A DNA stretch of 8,021 nucleotides from an uncultured Muribaculaceae bacterium (GCA_910586175.1 CAJUIJ010000019.1:1-8021), one strand, 5' to 3'. Positions 1-7,923 are shown, numbered from the stretch's first letter. Translations and numbers: made by a program. Notes: generated by a model not told the origin, from the sequence alone.

Positions 1-4
1 GGTA

Positions 5-12
5 TGTATTTG
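5..12 (+). promoter_or_regulatory. possible -7 promoter element for the susC/susD unit
   Basis: The bases TGTATTTG differ at one position from the Bacteroidota -7 consensus TAnnTTTG. The matching -33 TTTG would lie before the first base of the window and cannot be checked. If real, transcription would start near position 18-20 and give a leader of about 155 bases containing the foldable block at 63-120. The mismatch falls on a well-conserved base, so this is only a candidate. I saw no better match between here and the susC start. Confidence 0.2.
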
Positions 13-62
13 CGGAATATTCGCACACACGGAAATTAGGCAATATAACAAAGGTTGAATCA

Positions 63-120
63 CGTCGCCGATTTTGCGGGTTGAGCTTCGCGAGAGGTAA
101 GGCTTCAAGGAAAGGCGGTG
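63..120 (+). other. G/C-rich leader segment able to form a long irregular stem-loop
   Basis: Bases 61-120 are 35/60 G+C (58%), whereas 121-173 are about 25% G+C. Pairing by eye gives three nested helices: 63-69 with 114-120 (7 pairs, two of them G-U), 72-75 with 110-113 (4 pairs, one G-U), and 81-88 with 99-108 (8 pairs with two single-base bulges), closing a loop at 89-98. No start codon with a useful reading frame explains the block. It could be a structured 5' leader of the susC mRNA or a target of an antisense RNA. Sixty random bases of this composition can also fold, so function is unproven. It matches no riboswitch class I recognise. Confidence 0.3.
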
Positions 121-173
121 GCAAAGCAAACAAACAATCATTACAAATAATAACTTTTCTAACTTATTAAGGT

Positions 174-3100
174 ATGAGAAAACTCTTTTTAATTTTGATG
201 ACGCTATGCGCGGTCACATGGTCAGCGATGGCCCAGACTCGCCATATCAGCGGCACAGTGGTCGATGCGGCTAACAACGAGCCGTTGATCGGCGCCACAG
301 TCATGCCTATCGGAGGTGGCCAAGGTGCTGCAACCGATGTGGACGGTAACTTCTCTCTGGATGTCCCGTCGAACGTAAAGCAGCTTAAGGTTAGCTATGT
401 GGGCTATAAGGAACAGACAGTGCCAGTGTCGAATAATATGACGATACATATGGCCTCATCGTCGACAAATCTTGATGACGTGGTGGTCGTTGCCTATGGT
501 ACGGCAAACAAAGAGTCGCTGACTGGTTCTGTGGCTGTTGTGGGTGCTAAGGAAATCGAGGAACGCCCGGTTACTACAGTGACCAGTGCGCTTGAAGGTT
601 CTGCCCCCGGTGTGCAAGTAAATAACTCAGCTTCTCAGCCGGGTTCTGCCCCAAATATCCATATCCGTGGATACAACTCTTTTGATTCCAGTGCACAGGG
701 GCCTCTTTATGTTGTGGATGGACTTGTATTCAACGGTACAATTGCCGATCTTAATCCCGCAGATGTCGAGTCGATGTCAGTGTTGAAGGATGCAGCTTCG
801 TGTGCACTTTACGGTAGCCGTGGTGCAAATGGCGTTATCCTTATAACTACCAAAAAGGCTAAAGGAAATGGTCGAGTAGATGTCTCTTTGACAATGAACT
901 GGGGTGCATATGAGCTTGCTATGCCTCTATATTCACGTCTGGGCGCCAACAAATGGATGGAAATGACACTTGCCGGAATGGCAAACGGAATTGTTACATC
1001 AGGTAAGGGAGAAGTGTCTTATGCAGATGCTATTCTTCAGCAGAAGGATAAGTTGATTAGCAGTACGTATCTCCTTGGCACAAATCCCTATGGTATTGTT
1101 AATGCTGATGGAGTTCTTGTGCCGGCTCAGGATAACGAAATTTTTGATGAAAATGGTAAGATCGCAGCAGGTGTTCGTTTGATGCCTCAATACAATGACC
1201 TTAACTGGTGGAAAGCAATGACCCGCACAGGTTCGCGTCAAGAATATAATCTTAATGCGGCCGGAGCTACCGACAAGTTTGATGTCTTCGGATCTATGGG
1301 TTATCTGATGCAGAATGGTTATGTAATAAACAGTGACTTCAAACGCTTCACAGGACGTCTCAATGCTAACTTTTATCCTGTAAGCTATTTTAAAGCCGGA
1401 ATGAATCTGTCTGCATCATATTCGGAAGGTTCTCAGGCCAATGTGTCTTCGAGTTCACTTAACAGCACAATTAATCCGTTCCAAACCATGTTCTATTCAC
1501 CGGTACAACCGATTTACGAACATGATGCAGAAACTGGCGAGATACTTCGAAACGCAGATGGCTCTAAAATATTTTCTGCCAGTGGTCTGTGTGGAAATGG
1601 TAACCTGCTTCAGGCTACGAAGTTGAATAGGAATGACAATAATAATCTGACAGTAGATGGTTCAATCTATGGTACGGCAATCCTACCGTATGGCTTTGAG
1701 GCAACTGTCCGTGGTGGTATGTTCCGTCAGAGAGTTAAATTTCTGAACTATATGAATAATCAGGAAGGTGCGAGTAAGCCGGTCAACGGTACATTGGTTA
1801 ATGAATTTGACCATGATTATTCTTATACTTTCTCACAAGCTGTGAATTGGAGTCATGAGTATGGCGCACATCACGTTGATGTATTGCTGCACCATGAGAT
1901 TTTTCATGAGCAGGGAGGATATACCTATGTTAGTGCAAAGGATCAGAAGATTGATGGAAATCTAACTCTTGGTAACTTCAATGAGGTAACTACCAATATT
2001 GAGTCTATATATGGATACAATACTGAGTCATACTTGGGACGTGCACGTTATAATTATGAACAAAAGTATTTTGCTGAGTTCTCTCTAAACCGTGATGGTA
2101 GTTCACAGTTTGCTAAAGACAAGCGTTGGGGTACATTCTGGTCAGTAGGTGCAAGCTGGATTATCACCAAGGAAAAGTTCATGCACAATGTAGATTGGCT
2201 TAATTACTTGAAACTTCGCGCAGCTTATGGCTCAGTAGGTAACAATCAGGCATGCTCTTATTATAATTATCTTACATTGTTTGGTTATACAACACAAGGT
2301 AACCTTGCATTGAATCAACTTGCAGCCCCTGATTTGAGGTGGGAGGCAACCAAAACTTTGGACGTAGCTTTGGAAGGTTCTTTGTTTAACGATCGTTTCA
2401 GCTTCTCTGTGGGCTTCTTTGACAAGAGAAACTCCGACCTTATTTTCAGTGTAGTTAAACCTTGGTCTGGCGGTACTACCGGCAACGGTGGCTATAACCC
2501 GTCAATTCTTACAAACATTGGTGAGATGCAGAATTATGGTTGGGAACTTCAGTTTGGTGTTGACATAATACGTAACGCAAATGTGACATGGGATTTCAAT
2601 GTGGATGCCTCTTTCATAACAAATAAGATTAAGAGTCTTCCTGATGGTAAGGACATGACTGCTTCTGCATACTTTATTGGCAAGAGTCGTTATGAGAACT
2701 ATGTGGTTGAATGGGCAGGTACTGACATGTTAAATGGTCGCTCGCTTTATGCAATGAATCCCCAATCTCCTGACTTCTATTCATATGACTCAAATAATAA
2801 GAAGGTCTATAATCAAACATTGTGGGATGAATATTTGGCCAATGCAAAGGCATCAGGTGCTTATGTTGAGGTTGATGGTAAGCCCTATACATACAATCCC
2901 GATTATGCAGGTCGTAAGATCATGAGCAGCAAATTGCCTGTTGTATTTGGTTCATTTGGTACTAATGTGAGTTGGAAGGGCATTCGTGCTGGTCTCTTGT
3001 TCACATATAGCATAGGCGGCAAAATTCTTGATAATAACTATCGCTCTCTCATGGGTCTTGGAAATCAGGCAACCGCACTTCATAAAGATGTACTCAAGAG

Positions 3101-3458
3101 TTGGACTGCAGCTCCGGAGGGCCTTGATCCAAACAGTGCAGACCGAATCAACAAGAATCAGGTTCCGCAGTTGAATTCTGTTCACAATACATATCAGACG
3201 TATTCAAGCTCACAATACTTGACAAATGCAAGTTATCTAACCTTGAAGAATGTAAATGTATCGTATGATCTTCCTGCTAAGTGGGTTAACGCGATGAAAC
3301 TTCAGAATATCAATATCGGCTTTATGATGGAGAATGCATTCATTGCATCCGCACGCCGCGGTTTCAATCCGCAGGCAGGTGTGGGTTCTCTCGGATCTGC
3401 AGACGCATATTTCCAGCCTTCACGCACATATACTTTCCAACTTTCTGTGAAGTTCTAA
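174..3458 (+). CDS. SusC/RagA-family TonB-dependent outer-membrane transporter
   Basis: This encodes an outer-membrane barrel that imports a ligand captured by its SusD partner, using energy passed on by TonB. The 1094-residue product has a signal peptide (Arg2-Lys3, then a hydrophobic stretch, likely cut after Ala-Met-Ala20). A carboxypeptidase-regulatory-like domain covers about 23-97, and a TonB-box-like segment LDDVVVVAYGT lies at 100-110. The plug (about 112-228) carries family hallmarks: IRGYNSF at 164-170, LYVVDG at 178-183 and the block 194-228 with YGSRGANGVILITTKK. The rest is the barrel, ending in an aromatic C-terminal strand (FQLSVKF) as expected for BAM-dependent insertion. The length is normal for the family. 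There is no STN domain before the carboxypeptidase-like domain, so it is not the signalling type that works with an anti-sigma factor. The ATG at 174 directly begins the signal peptide; AAGG sits only two bases upstream, too close for a normal Shine-Dalgarno. The susD gene follows after 33 bases. The family is certain; the substrate is unknown. Confidence 0.97.
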   Translation: MRKLFLILMTLCAVTWSAMAQTRHISGTVVDAANNEPLIGATVMPIGGGQGAATDVDGNFSLDVPSNVKQLKVSYVGYKEQTVPVSNNMTIHMASSSTNLDDVVVVAYGTANKESLTGSVAVVGAKEIEERPVTTVTSALEGSAPGVQVNNSASQPGSAPNIHIRGYNSFDSSAQGPLYVVDGLVFNGTIADLNPADVESMSVLKDAASCALYGSRGANGVILITTKKAKGNGRVDVSLTMNWGAYELAMPLYSRLGANKWMEMTLAGMANGIVTSGKGEVSYADAILQQKDKLISSTYLLGTNPYGIVNADGVLVPAQDNEIFDENGKIAAGVRLMPQYNDLNWWKAMTRTGSRQEYNLNAAGATDKFDVFGSMGYLMQNGYVINSDFKRFTGRLNANFYPVSYFKAGMNLSASYSEGSQANVSSSSLNSTINPFQTMFYSPVQPIYEHDAETGEILRNADGSKIFSASGLCGNGNLLQATKLNRNDNNNLTVDGSIYGTAILPYGFEATVRGGMFRQRVKFLNYMNNQEGASKPVNGTLVNEFDHDYSYTFSQAVNWSHEYGAHHVDVLLHHEIFHEQGGYTYVSAKDQKIDGNLTLGNFNEVTTNIESIYGYNTESYLGRARYNYEQKYFAEFSLNRDGSSQFAKDKRWGTFWSVGASWIITKEKFMHNVDWLNYLKLRAAYGSVGNNQACSYYNYLTLFGYTTQGNLALNQLAAPDLRWEATKTLDVALEGSLFNDRFSFSVGFFDKRNSDLIFSVVKPWSGGTTGNGGYNPSILTNIGEMQNYGWELQFGVDIIRNANVTWDFNVDASFITNKIKSLPDGKDMTASAYFIGKSRYENYVVEWAGTDMLNGRSLYAMNPQSPDFYSYDSNNKKVYNQTLWDEYLANAKASGAYVEVDGKPYTYNPDYAGRKIMSSKLPVVFGSFGTNVSWKGIRAGLLFTYSIGGKILDNNYRSLMGLGNQATALHKDVLKSWTAAPEGLDPNSADRINKNQVPQLNSVHNTYQTYSSSQYLTNASYLTLKNVNVSYDLPAKWVNAMKLQNINIGFMMENAFIASARRGFNPQAGVGSLGSADAYFQPSRTYTFQLSVKF

Positions 3459-3491
3459 ATAGTAATCCGTCATTTTTTAAATTAAAACAAT

Positions 3492-5351
3492 ATGAAGAAA
3501 ATATCAATATATATGGCAGCTGCCACTCTTGCGTGTTCGGGAGTGTTGGTATCATGCTCAGATAACTATCTGGCAGTAGATCCCGAGACAGAATACGCAG
3601 ACTCGCAGCTTACTGACCCATCAGTCGCAAGGGGACTCCTTAACGGAATCTTTGAGTCCATGAATACTATTTATGATGGCTATGAATGGAATCAAAATAC
3701 CGGGGAGTCTTACGTGAACACAATTTCAGGTGACTGTTGTGGAGTTGACTATATGGGACTTTACACTCAGGGTGGTAATTTCCACTCTTATGCCTTTATC
3801 AATGACCCGAGTGAGTATGTTAATGGTATCGCATGGATGTACTATTATAATATTGTAAATCTATCGAATTACCTGATTACGAATATAAGTGCCACATCAG
3901 ATAATCCTGGTGATACTGTTGAAGAACTTCTATTCATAAAGGCGAGTGCGTTGACCATGCGTGCACATGCATACACCCGTTTGCTGGGATATTTCGGTAA
4001 CCGTTGGGAAGACTCAGACAATGGTGAGGTTTACAGTATTGTGATGCGTACAGAGCCGGGCACCGGAGAATCTCCTCTCGTTAAGATGAACGATGTGCTC
4101 AATCTAATTTATTCAGATTGTGACGAGGCTTGCAAACTTTTCGATATGTCAGGAGGAACTCGTAATGGTTCATATGAGGTAAACAAAAATGTAGCATGTG
4201 GCATATGGGCTCGCGCTGCACTTATTAAGCATGACTGGCAAACAGCTGTAGATAAGGCTAAAATTGCCCGTGAGGGAACTTCTATTATGGATGAGAAGGA
4301 GTTGTTCTCCGGTTTTGCGGGAGATAATTCTGAAACAATTTGGAGCATGAATCCCAATACAGATGGTATCGGCACTTGGAGTTGGGGATATAAATATGCA
4401 TGTAATGGTCATTATGTTTCTTATTGGAACCGTGGTGGCGGTGCAATCAACATTGACCTTTATAATGCAACAGATCCAAAGGATATCCGCAGACGATTCT
4501 TCTGGATGCCTGATCATCTTGCTGAAGTGCCAAAAAGCTTCAGGGGGGCCGGCAATCTAAAGGAAAAAGACTTCTGGAATCCCGAATTGGTTTCTTACGA
4601 CACTCAAGATGCTTACCTTTGGATGAATCAGGGACCAAAATACAACCGTAAGACTAAGAAAGGCGGTATGATTGAGGCTCTTGCATGGTGGATGTATAAT
4701 TACTATCAGAATTATTTCACAGGCGACAAGAGTTCAATGACTTCTGATGACGCTCAGTATTGCTATTATCACATAGATCGCATTGGTACAGATAAGCGCT
4801 CTGTTGCCGTTGGTAATGATACCAAAGGTGTAATTTATGCTATGATGGACATAAATGCACAATTTGGAGCACAAACCAAATTCTGGGGAAATCCTTCTCA
4901 GTATGCATCGCTCTCAATGCCTTGGATGCGTGCTTCTGAAATGGCATTAACTGAGGCAGAGGCTTATTACATGATGGGTGGAAAGGAAGCAGAGGCAAGA
5001 GCCGCGCTTACTGAAGTTCAGTCGAAGCGAATTCCTAATTATAATTGTACAGCATCCGGTCAAGCTCTTCTTGATGAAATTCGTATATCAAGACGTATGG
5101 AGCTTTGGGGTGAGGGATTTGGATTCACTGATATGAAGCGTTGGAACCTTCCCCATATACGTCGTGTATGGAAACCGAATGACCCGACATCTGGTAATGT
5201 TGCGCCTCTGGAATATTCTGCAATCAGCGATGATATGTTGAAGCTTATGGAGTCTCAGAAATATAGCAATGGATGGCGTTTCCGTATACCAAAGCGTGAA
5301 ACTGATTTTAACCCCGCAATTGATTTGAGCTTATTGAAGCAGATTAATTAA
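3492..5351 (+). CDS. SusD/RagB-family surface lipoprotein, ligand-binding partner of the upstream transporter
   Basis: This 619-residue lipoprotein is expected to sit on the cell surface as a lid on the SusC barrel and bind the incoming ligand. A lipoprotein signal peptide ends in the lipobox LVSC, with Cys22 as the lipidated residue, followed by Ser-Asp-Asn. SusD-type helical repeats are visible: 149-172 (SALTMRAHAYTRLLGYFGN), 202-217, 231-261 (NKNVACGIWARAALIKHDW and on), and 479-513 (MRASEMALTEAEAYYMMGG and on). The segment 527-552 (RISRRMELWGEGFGFTDMKR) and the ending FRIPKRETDFNP are typical of SusD C-termini. A very aromatic stretch at 399-409 (WWMYNYYQNYF) may be near the ligand or the SusC interface. 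The mature protein has eight cysteines besides Cys22, including adjacent Cys82-Cys83. The A/T-rich 33-base gap from susC lacks a terminator, so both are probably cotranscribed. The ATG at 3492 fits because it directly precedes the signal peptide. The length is somewhat above classical SusD. The ligand cannot be told from sequence. Confidence 0.96.
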   Translation: MKKISIYMAAATLACSGVLVSCSDNYLAVDPETEYADSQLTDPSVARGLLNGIFESMNTIYDGYEWNQNTGESYVNTISGDCCGVDYMGLYTQGGNFHSYAFINDPSEYVNGIAWMYYYNIVNLSNYLITNISATSDNPGDTVEELLFIKASALTMRAHAYTRLLGYFGNRWEDSDNGEVYSIVMRTEPGTGESPLVKMNDVLNLIYSDCDEACKLFDMSGGTRNGSYEVNKNVACGIWARAALIKHDWQTAVDKAKIAREGTSIMDEKELFSGFAGDNSETIWSMNPNTDGIGTWSWGYKYACNGHYVSYWNRGGGAINIDLYNATDPKDIRRRFFWMPDHLAEVPKSFRGAGNLKEKDFWNPELVSYDTQDAYLWMNQGPKYNRKTKKGGMIEALAWWMYNYYQNYFTGDKSSMTSDDAQYCYYHIDRIGTDKRSVAVGNDTKGVIYAMMDINAQFGAQTKFWGNPSQYASLSMPWMRASEMALTEAEAYYMMGGKEAEARAALTEVQSKRIPNYNCTASGQALLDEIRISRRMELWGEGFGFTDMKRWNLPHIRRVWKPNDPTSGNVAPLEYSAISDDMLKLMESQKYSNGWRFRIPKRETDFNPAIDLSLLKQIN

Positions 5352-5371
5352 GATTATAAGTTCTTAAAAAG

Positions 5372-5404
5372 ACGCTTGCAATATTAATTGCAAGCGTTTT
5401 TTTG
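5372..5404 (+). terminator. intrinsic terminator after the susC/susD unit
   Basis: A perfect 11-base-pair stem (5372-5382 with 5387-5397, arm ACGCTTGCAAT) closes a four-base ATTA loop and is followed by a T run (5397-5403) broken by one G and then five more T. On the other side a run of five A (5366-5370) precedes the stem, so it can extend by pairing with the T run and could also stop transcription from the opposite strand. It starts 20 bases after the susD stop codon and marks the end of the pair's transcript. Confidence 0.93.
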
Positions 5405-5431
5405 TTTTTAGAATTATATTTATTTAATTTG
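5401..5431 (+). promoter_or_regulatory. candidate Bacteroidota-type promoter for the C10 protease gene
   Basis: TTTG at 5401-5404 is followed after 19 bases by TTAATTTG at 5424-5431. The known pattern is TTTG near -33 and TAnnTTTG near -7 with about this spacing, so there is one mismatch (T for A at the second base of the -7 element). Transcription would start near 5437-5440, leaving a leader of about 50 bases before the ATG at 5491. The -33 element lies inside the terminator T-tract. A second -7-like site, AACATTTG at 5463-5470, has no TTTG at the right distance. Confidence 0.4.
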
Positions 5432-5490
5432 TAATCGAAAGTGCTTAATTGATGTACTTGTGAACATTTGTATTAATCTAATCGAATGAT

Positions 5491-7923
5491 ATGAAAAAGC
5501 AACTATTTTTAGCAGCATCTATCGCTGCGGTCTCTATTGGAGCATTTGCGTCTCCCATAACGCAGGAGCAGGCGTTGGAACGGGCCTTTTCGCAAAAGTC
5601 CGGAATAATGAAGTCTCGGACTTCGTTAAAGTTCTCACGTGCTTTAATTGCACATGATAATGTAATCGGGGGCTATCTTTTCACTAACGAAAATGGAAAG
5701 GGTTTCACAATATTGAGTGCAGATGACAATCTACCCGTTGTCCTTGGATATTCAAGCAATGCAAATGTCGATGCAGATAATTTGCCACCGGCCATGCAGT
5801 GGTGGATTTCTCAATTTGCTGTTAAAGCGGAAGTATTGGAAAAGACTTGTAGCGTTGAAGCAAAAGTCTATGCTCCGCAGGATATGAAGGAAATACAACC
5901 GTTATTGAAAACTAAATGGAATCAAGACGCTCCATATAATAATGATTGCCCAATTGTTGGAGGTTATGTTGCACCTACCGGTTGTGTTGCAACCTCGATG
6001 GCGCAAGTCATGAACTATTTCAAATATCCTGAAAAGGGTAGAGGTCGGATAAGCTATAATGACGCGGGTTCAGTTCGTACGTTGCAATTGAATCAAAAGG
6101 AGTTTGATTGGGACAATATGCTTGATTCTTACTCTAAAGATTCCTATAATCAAGATCAAGCCAACGCCGTGGCCTATCTTATGAAGGCGTGCGGCTATAG
6201 TGTAGAAATGAGTTATGGTCAGCAAGCGTCTGGTGCGCAAAGTTATAAACTGGTAAATGCGCTTGTATCTAATTTTAAGTATGATTCCAATACATATTAT
6301 ACTGAAAGAGAGTTGTACTCTGCAGATCAGTGGTCTCGTTTGATTTACAACAATCTGGTTGAATGTGGTCCTGTCATCTATGACGGTAGTTCGATACAAG
6401 GTGGACACTCTTTTGTTTGCGACGGCTATGATGGTAACGGATATTTTCATTTCAATTGGGGTTGGGGTGGTATTTCCGACGGATATTATTTGTTAGACAA
6501 TCTTAATCCGGAGTCTCAGGGTATAGGTGGATCAGATGGTGGCTTTAATGCAAGTCAGGGTGTTGTATTAGGTATTCGTAAGCCCAAGGGCTATCTCGAC
6601 CCGATTTATGATAAAATGCAAATTCTTGGCACTGCGACTGCTAAATTGAGTGGTGACAAAATTTTGTTCAATGCAACGGGTAAGTCAAATCCCGGCTGGA
6701 TGAATGGAAGTTACAAAGACATTCGATGCAATGTAGGTGCAACTTTTACAAAGGTGGGCGATGATGAAGTCGTGGAAAGTGTGACAGGTGATATAGTAAG
6801 CAAGAATGGACAATCTTCAATTTCTATTGTCACCTTGAGTGCTTATCAATATTATAGTGCTGATAATTTCAATATTGCAATACCGGTTCCAGAAGGATTG
6901 CAAGATGGTCAATATAAAGTGACGCTCGCAACCAAAGGATTAACAGAACTAAATCAACCCTGGATTCCTATGTTGGTTAATTATGGTTTGTCAAATTATT
7001 GTTATCTCGATGTGACCGGTGGTACTTATACAGTAAAAACCGCTGCAGCAAGCAGATTAAGTGTGTCTAATTCAGAATTAGATTCACCTCTTTATATGGG
7101 ACGAAAGGCTAAATTGGTCACAACTCTTGTAAATGATACGGAAGATCAACTCACATTGTGTTTTTCGCCTGTGTTGGTTAAGGATAATAAGGTTCAGTAT
7201 CAAGGTGACTATATGCTTGCTAGCGTCGATCCCGGTAAAACTCTTGATAAGATATCGGTAGTTGAATTCTATCAAGTGGAAAATGCCACATCTCCGGGAT
7301 ATAATACATACTCGTTGCAGTTATTAAATATAGATACCGGAGAGATTTTTGGACCATTTGGTAGTTATGAGATGCAGTATGCTCCCAATACCCTAAGTGT
7401 TAAGCTTGAAGATTTGTCGATACCGGGTGCTACTCAACAGGATGTGAAATCTGGTAATAGAACATTTAAAAATGCATATATTATAGATAATGCCGAAAAT
7501 TGCGATATTCATTTCGCATACAAGGTAACACGTGGCTATCTCGACAGCAATGTCAGACTCGTATTAAGTGAATACATTCCCACAACAGGTAAATGGAACG
7601 CATTCGAAAGGGATTTATATCAAGAGAACCCGTTTGCCGGTCAAGGAGAAGAGGAAGATGTTACCATAGCTGCTGATTTTGCAGGAAAGAACTTCTATTC
7701 CGTTTATCAAATCAGAGCAGCCTATTTAGACGGAGGTACCACCACGAGTATGGGTGCTATTTATGTGGCTTTTGATACATCTGGTGTTGAGACAGTAACG
7801 TCTGATAATCAATTTGAAGAGCCTGTATATTATAATTTGCAAGGTATTCAGATCGATAATCCGGTCAAGGGTATGACTCTAATCCGCAAGACGGGTTCTA
7901 TAAGTAAACTCGTTGTCTACTGA
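5491..7923 (+). CDS. secreted C10-family (streptopain-like) cysteine protease with C-terminal beta domains and a sorting-like tail
   Basis: This is a papain-fold cysteine endopeptidase of the streptopain/interpain family, made as an inactive precursor and exported. In the 810-residue product, a Sec signal peptide spans 1-20 (AFA before the cut). Residues 22 to about 130 form the Spi/streptopain-type prodomain, with the typical GFTILSADDNLPVVLGYS (71-88) and LPPAMQWW. The catalytic domain (about 135-365) has Gln145 in KWNQDAPYN as likely oxyanion-hole residue, nucleophile Cys165 in PTGCVATSMAQVM, His306 in GGHSFVCDGYDG, and Asn322 in FNWGWGGISDGYY. All expected active-site residues are present, so activity is likely. 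Residues 366-763 are beta-rich, perhaps three sandwich or Ig-like domains, function unknown. The tail 765-810 (YYNLQG at 780-785, then NPVKGMTLIRK and a basic-hydrophobic end) resembles a short type IX secretion C-terminal signal. The start lacks a Shine-Dalgarno, which is usual here. The gene follows a terminator and probably has its own promoter. The stop TGA is followed in frame by TAA and TGA. The protease call is firm; the sorting route is inferred. Confidence 0.95.
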   Translation: MKKQLFLAASIAAVSIGAFASPITQEQALERAFSQKSGIMKSRTSLKFSRALIAHDNVIGGYLFTNENGKGFTILSADDNLPVVLGYSSNANVDADNLPPAMQWWISQFAVKAEVLEKTCSVEAKVYAPQDMKEIQPLLKTKWNQDAPYNNDCPIVGGYVAPTGCVATSMAQVMNYFKYPEKGRGRISYNDAGSVRTLQLNQKEFDWDNMLDSYSKDSYNQDQANAVAYLMKACGYSVEMSYGQQASGAQSYKLVNALVSNFKYDSNTYYTERELYSADQWSRLIYNNLVECGPVIYDGSSIQGGHSFVCDGYDGNGYFHFNWGWGGISDGYYLLDNLNPESQGIGGSDGGFNASQGVVLGIRKPKGYLDPIYDKMQILGTATAKLSGDKILFNATGKSNPGWMNGSYKDIRCNVGATFTKVGDDEVVESVTGDIVSKNGQSSISIVTLSAYQYYSADNFNIAIPVPEGLQDGQYKVTLATKGLTELNQPWIPMLVNYGLSNYCYLDVTGGTYTVKTAAASRLSVSNSELDSPLYMGRKAKLVTTLVNDTEDQLTLCFSPVLVKDNKVQYQGDYMLASVDPGKTLDKISVVEFYQVENATSPGYNTYSLQLLNIDTGEIFGPFGSYEMQYAPNTLSVKLEDLSIPGATQQDVKSGNRTFKNAYIIDNAENCDIHFAYKVTRGYLDSNVRLVLSEYIPTTGKWNAFERDLYQENPFAGQGEEEDVTIAADFAGKNFYSVYQIRAAYLDGGTTTSMGAIYVAFDTSGVETVTSDNQFEEPVYYNLQGIQIDNPVKGMTLIRKTGSISKLVVY

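Noticed and set aside
12..24. Palindrome-like GCG-GAATATT-CGC as an operator
   Set aside because: Only three G/C pairs with a seven-base loop, or an eight-base palindrome; too short and common to call a regulator site without a second copy.
222..449. Small minus-strand open frame opposite the start of susC
   Set aside because: It is opposite the signal peptide and regulatory domain of susC, with no start signal of its own and a His/Cys-rich unstructured product.
4170..4517. 115-codon open frame on the minus strand inside susD
   Set aside because: It lies wholly opposite a certain SusD coding region, and its protein has no recognisable domain or signal; it is a by-product of the plus-strand codons.
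174..5351. Calling the pair a starch or other defined glycan utilisation locus
   Set aside because: No glycan-active enzyme or regulator is in the window, and SusC/SusD sequences alone do not identify the ligand.
5463..5470. AACATTTG as the main -7 element of the protease promoter
   Set aside because: No TTTG lies about 19 bases upstream; the site at 5424-5431 fits spacing and consensus better.
6070..6450. 126-codon open frame on the minus strand inside the protease gene
   Set aside because: It overlaps the catalytic domain of a clear C10 protease and translates to an Ile/Arg-rich sequence with no family features.
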